Of a stretch of DNA of 10,140 nt, positions 8,114 to 10,140 are shown piece after piece. The notes beneath the pieces were generated by a model. The model was not told where the DNA came from. It did no database searches and saw only the letters and a list, made by a program, of their open reading frames with translations. Where the stretch lies: positions 1 through 10,140 of the forward strand of contig CANQHS010000028.1 in assembly GCA_947623795.1 (NCBI GenBank), given 5' to 3'. Both the position numbers and the translations under genes were made by a program. The first letter of the stretch is position 1. Each line of letters starts with the position of its first letter. The DNA is from an uncultured Clostridia bacterium (GTDB lineage: Bacteria > Bacillota > Clostridia > Christensenellales > UBA1242).

Positions 8114-8638
8114 TAGTTGTTTTGTAGCTAAAATATATTTATATTCGCTCTTAAAACATTTAATTATTGGCTTAATAATTTCTTTGTTTAATAATCTTTG
8201 CATTTTTTTATTCTGACAAGAATTGTTCAAACAATAATTAGTATGTGCAAATGAGTATAATAACAAAGTTTTCAAATCTAAATCCTCGTAGCGCCCAATT
8301 TTGTTATAATATAATAGAAGGCTTTTTGCGTTATCTATTATTGCCTGTCTAAAATCAACAAATGTTGTAACTTCATTTATATCTACAAAAACATTTAAAT
8401 TTTCATTATATCTATCTAATAACACTTTGATTGTTGTTAAAGATGCAATACTGTAGACAAGCGAGTTGTAGATATCTAAATTCAAAGATGAGTTGGCAAA
8501 AGTTTGCATCTCCAAAAATTGAGTACACGACATACTATCAAGTGGATTAACATTAAATTCGGCAAAAACATCTTCTCCTTCGCTTAAAAGATCGTTAATA
8601 TATAAATAAAGTTCTTCATCTGTAAAATTTTCTTTCAT
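8111..8638 (-). CDS. Hypothetical protein of 175 residues, no family recognised
   Basis: I do not recognise this protein. It is the only minus-strand gene and lies between ffh and rpsP, a junction that is usually uninterrupted in Firmicutes. The frame is open for 175 codons, with its own promoter upstream and a shared terminator downstream, which supports a real gene. The protein has no signal peptide and no convincing membrane segment; the most hydrophobic stretch is around 58-75. The N-terminal 35 residues are strongly acidic (TDEELYLYINDLLSEGED) and the last 35 are Lys/Arg-rich (KKMQRLLNKEIIKPIIK). Four cysteines (C38, C136, C141, C161) form no recognisable zinc motif. Helical secondary structure seems likely. 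Sampled 60-base stretches contain about 20-35 percent G+C, against about 40-50 percent in ffh. No Shine-Dalgarno precedes the ATG, so the start depends on a leaderless reading or lies further in. Coding status is likely; function is unknown. Confidence 0.75.
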   Translation of the reverse strand: MKENFTDEELYLYINDLLSEGEDVFAEFNVNPLDSMSCTQFLEMQTFANSSLNLDIYNSLVYSIASLTTIKVLLDRYNENLNVFVDINEVTTFVDFRQAIIDNAKSLLLYYNKIGRYEDLDLKTLLLYSFAHTNYCLNNSCQNKKMQRLLNKEIIKPIIKCFKSEYKYILATKQL

Positions 8639-8645
8639 GTATGTT

Positions 8646-8673
8646 AATATAACACAAAAAATAAATTTGTCAA
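8646..8673 (-). promoter_or_regulatory. Promoter of the minus-strand hypothetical gene
   Basis: On the minus strand there is a consensus -35 TTGACA (complement of 8668-8673), a 16-bp spacer and a -10 TATATT (complement of 8646-8651) preceded by TGT, an extended -10. Only 7 nt separate the -10 from the ATG at 8638, so transcription should start at or within a base or two of the A of the ATG. It diverges from the rpsP promoter. The region is very A+T-rich, which raises the chance-match risk. Confidence 0.65.
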
Positions 8674-8701
8674 TATTTTTCAGAAATTTTTTAAAATTCC
8701 C

Positions 8702-8730
8702 TTTACAAATAAAAATTTATGTGCTATACT
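8702..8730 (+). promoter_or_regulatory. Promoter of the rpsP-khpA-rimM-trmD operon
   Basis: The -35 is TTTACA (8702-8707), followed by a 17-bp spacer and -10 TATACT (8725-8730) preceded by TGC (extended -10). The start is predicted near 8737, giving a leader of about 30 nt that contains the ribosome binding site AAAAGGAG (GGAG at 8758-8761, 5 nt before the ATG). Since ffh ends at a terminator and a minus-strand gene intervenes, rpsP needs this promoter. Confidence 0.82.
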
Positions 8731-8752
8731 TGTAAAGTAAATTGACTTTACA
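8731..8752. promoter_or_regulatory. 22-bp near-perfect palindrome at the rpsP transcription start, candidate operator
   Basis: Arms TGTAAAGT (8731-8738) and ACTTTACA (8745-8752) are exact inverted repeats, and the centre AATT is self-complementary. Only the A/G pair at 8739/8744 breaks symmetry, so 20 of 22 positions match. It begins directly after the -10 box and covers the predicted +1, a classic repressor position. A third copy of the heptamer CTTTACA at 8701-8707 overlaps the -35. Because the predicted RNA would start within the left arm, an RNA hairpin is less likely than a protein-bound DNA site. The binding factor is unknown. Confidence 0.55.
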
Positions 8753-8766
8753 TAAAAGGAGAAATT

Positions 8767-9063
8767 ATGGCAGTAAAAATCAGATTAACCCGTTTAGGAG
8801 ATAAAAAATCACCTTTCTATCGTGTTGTGGTTGCAGATGCGCGCGTTGCAAGAGATGGCAAATATATTGCCCAACTTGGAACATATAATCCGCTTAAAAA
8901 CCCAGCAGAAATCAAAATAGATAAGGAATTGGCTCTTACTTGGTTAAAAAATGGCGCTCAACCAACCGAAACAACAAAATCCATTTTGCAAACCGCTGGC
9001 GTTTTGGAAGTTAAGGGCAATAGCACACCTAAAACCAATAACAAGAAAAAGAAAAAAGATTAG
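8767..9063 (+). CDS. rpsP: 30S ribosomal protein S16
   Basis: bS16 binds 16S rRNA early in 30S assembly and is needed for a stable small subunit. The 98-residue protein begins MAVKIRLTRLGDKKSPFYRV, followed by VADARVARDGKYIAQLGTYNP, the diagnostic S16 segments. The core ends near residue 82, and a polar, lysine-rich tail (NNKKKKKD) extends slightly beyond the shortest family members. The start is set by AAAAGGAG 5 nt upstream. It is the first gene of the ribosome-assembly and tRNA-modification operon, 13 nt ahead of khpA. Confidence 0.98.
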   Translation: MAVKIRLTRLGDKKSPFYRVVVADARVARDGKYIAQLGTYNPLKNPAEIKIDKELALTWLKNGAQPTETTKSILQTAGVLEVKGNSTPKTNNKKKKKD

Positions 9064-9076
9064 TTAGGAGTGATCT

Positions 9077-9304
9077 ATGCAAGAAATGTTAGAGTACATC
9101 GTAAAAAACTTAGTGTCCGACCCCGATGCAGTTGAAATTGAACTAAAAGACGGCAAAACCAAAATGTTCAATGTTAAAGTTGCCAAAAAAGATTTAGGCA
9201 ATGTGATTGGTCGTGGCGGCAACATCGCCAACGCAATTCGCACAGTGGTTAAATCGCTCGGCAATGGCAAGGAAAGGATTGCTATTAAATTCGATGAAAA
9301 ATAA
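9077..9304 (+). CDS. khpA: KH-domain RNA-binding protein KhpA (YlqC)
   Basis: KhpA is a small single-KH-domain RNA-binding protein that partners with KhpB/Jag in Gram-positives and is linked to cell elongation and division control and RNA regulation. The 75 residues match the family length. The GxxG loop is seen in VIGRGGNIANAIRTVV (about 43-58), preceded by the beta strand VEIELKDGKTKMFNV. AGGAG (9066-9070) lies 6 nt before the ATG. It sits between rpsP and rimM, the usual position; ylqD, found in the Bacillus subtilis operon, is absent. The gene overlaps the rimM start by 11 nt. Confidence 0.95.
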   Translation: MQEMLEYIVKNLVSDPDAVEIELKDGKTKMFNVKVAKKDLGNVIGRGGNIANAIRTVVKSLGNGKERIAIKFDEK

Positions 9305-9794
9305 TCTGCTTGAAATCGGCAAAATTGTACGCACTCACGGCATCAAAGGGGCGGTTTAAATAATTAGTTACCTTGATGTCGATTTTTCTATATTCAAAAA
9401 CATTTTTATTGGCGAAACTTTTACACCAGCAAAAATCACCAAATGCCAGCCATTAAACAATGACGCCTATTCGCTCACAATCGACATAATCCCAAATATT
9501 GACATTGCAGAAAAATTTAAAAATAAATCGCTTTTTGTTAATAGGGAAGACTATGCTGAACTTAAAGACAAAGTTTATTTGAGTGACCTCATAAATAAAC
9601 CCGTCTTGAACGAAAAGGGCAAAGAAATTGGCACGATGGTTGATTTTGACGATTATGGGGCAACAATTATTTTAACAATACGCTGCGGCTCGGTTGATTA
9701 TCAAATCCCTTATGTTGACGAAATAATTGAATATAATGCCGACCTTGATGTGTTTTTAACAAATCAACAAAAATTTGAGGATGTTAGAATATGA
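9294..9794 (+). pseudogene. rimM: rimM (16S rRNA processing protein) interrupted by an in-frame TAA at codon 22
   Basis: RimM binds S19 in the 30S head and helps 16S rRNA maturation. The ATG at 9294 starts inside khpA and reads MKNNLLEIGKIVRTHGIKGAV, the canonical RimM N-terminus, then hits TAA at 9357-9359. The same frame continues without another stop to TGA at 9792-9794. In total this is 166 codons counting the interruption, the normal RimM length. The downstream part is recognisable: IISYLDVDFSIFKNIFIGE in the N-terminal barrel, a linker with FVNREDYAEL, and a PRC-barrel domain from LSDLINKPVLNEKGKEIGTM on. RimM proteins commonly continue GEVKV or GEVRV here, so the stop replaces a residue such as Lys (AAA) or Gln (CAA), one base away. 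No ATG or GTG restart follows in frame; the first candidate is TTG at 9579, which would give only the PRC barrel. No frameshift is needed. Either a true nonsense mutation or a sequence error. Confidence 0.85.
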
Positions 9795-10140
9795 AAATAG
9801 ACATTTTAACGCTTTTCCCAGATATGTTTGCTCCCCTAAAAGAGAGCATTATTAAACGCGCCACGGAAAAAGGCAAGGTTAAAATCAACATTATAAATAT
9901 TCGTGATTTTGCATCTCCTCCACATTTTAAGTGCGATGATGAGCCTTTTGGCGGCGGAGCGGGCATGGTTATGATGTGTGAGCCACTATTTAAGGCGATA
10001 GAAAGCGTAAAAAAAACCGGCTCACAAATTTTCTATATGTCCCCACGCGGCAAGGTCTTTGACCAACAAACCGCAGTAAAACTATCTAAAAAGAGGCATT
10101 TGATTCTCATTTGTGGGCATTATGAAGGCATTGACCAACG
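9791..10140 (+). CDS. trmD: tRNA (guanine-N1-)-methyltransferase TrmD, 3'-truncated by window end
   Basis: TrmD methylates N1 of G37 in tRNAs reading CNN/GGN-type codons, using S-adenosylmethionine, which prevents +1 frameshifting; it is essential in most bacteria. The 116 codons present start MKIDILTLFPDMF. The trefoil-knot SPOUT motifs follow: DDEPFGGGAGMVMM (about 50-63), FYMSPRGK (about 83-90) and LICGHYEGIDQ (about 106-116). The usual D-K-H-R-T-V-D-D run before GGG appears as P-P-H-F-K-C-D-D, a modest variation. The ATG overlaps the rimM TGA (ATGA), and GAGGA at 9777-9781 lies 9 nt upstream, so it can start independently of rimM translation. The C-terminal domain and the expected following gene rplS are outside the window. 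Confidence 0.97.
   Translation, partial: MKIDILTLFPDMFAPLKESIIKRATEKGKVKINIINIRDFASPPHFKCDDEPFGGGAGMVMMCEPLFKAIESVKKTGSQIFYMSPRGKVFDQQTAVKLSKKRHLILICGHYEGIDQ

Noticed and set aside
8731..8752. RNA hairpin, riboswitch or attenuator in the rpsP leader
   Set aside because: The predicted transcript starts within the left arm so the stem could not fully form, the central loop is only a few bases, and no U tract follows.
9064..9270. 68-codon minus-strand frame opposite khpA, and 9784-9966 opposite trmD
   Set aside because: Both are antisense to clearly recognised conserved genes and lack any supporting signal.
9357..9359. Stop-codon reassignment or selenocysteine/pyrrolysine-type recoding at rimM codon 22
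   Set aside because: The codon is TAA, which ends four other genes here; Sec and Pyl use TGA and TAG, and no downstream recoding hairpin stands out.
9579..9794. Independent 71-residue gene starting at TTG 9579
   Set aside because: It is the C-terminal PRC-barrel half of the interrupted rimM, in the same frame as the ATG at 9294; no Shine-Dalgarno precedes the TTG.

Overview
This window is a core-genome segment of a low-GC Gram-positive bacterium (Bacillota/Firmicutes), most likely an uncultured Clostridia-like lineage. The evidence is the gene order smc-ftsY-ylxM-ffh followed by rpsP-khpA-rimM-trmD, the A+T-rich sequence, strong AGGAG-type ribosome binding sites and a short FtsY without an acidic N-terminal extension. 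TAA, TAG and TGA all end genes here, so the code is standard and Mollicutes with reassigned TGA are unlikely. Genus cannot be told from the window.

Layout. Positions 1-1790 hold the 3' part of ligA (NAD-dependent DNA ligase), closed by an intrinsic terminator that starts inside its stop codon. A clear promoter at 1854-1882 starts the smc-ftsY-ylxM-ffh operon (1912-8102): chromosome condensation (SMC), then the SRP receptor, an SRP-linked helix-turn-helix protein and the SRP GTPase. A hairpin at 8090-8109 sits over the ffh stop and looks like a two-way terminator. Next comes one gene on the minus strand (8111-8638), an unrecognised 175-residue protein that is more A+T-rich than its surroundings and interrupts a normally co-directional block. 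The divergent intergenic region 8639-8766 holds two face-away promoters and a nearly perfect 22-bp palindrome at the predicted start point of rpsP transcription. From 8767 to the window end runs rpsP-khpA-rimM-trmD, for 30S ribosome assembly and tRNA m1G37 methylation; trmD is cut by the window end.

The most notable anomaly is rimM: 166 codons of otherwise intact, recognisable RimM reading frame with a TAA at codon 22, one base away from a Lys or Gln codon. It is either a real nonsense mutation or a base-call error. The other points worth checking are the inserted minus-strand orphan gene, its apparently leaderless promoter, and the palindrome over the rpsP start. I see no mobile element, CRISPR array, tRNA or rRNA, and no sign of a new multi-gene system; most of the window is conserved housekeeping sequence.
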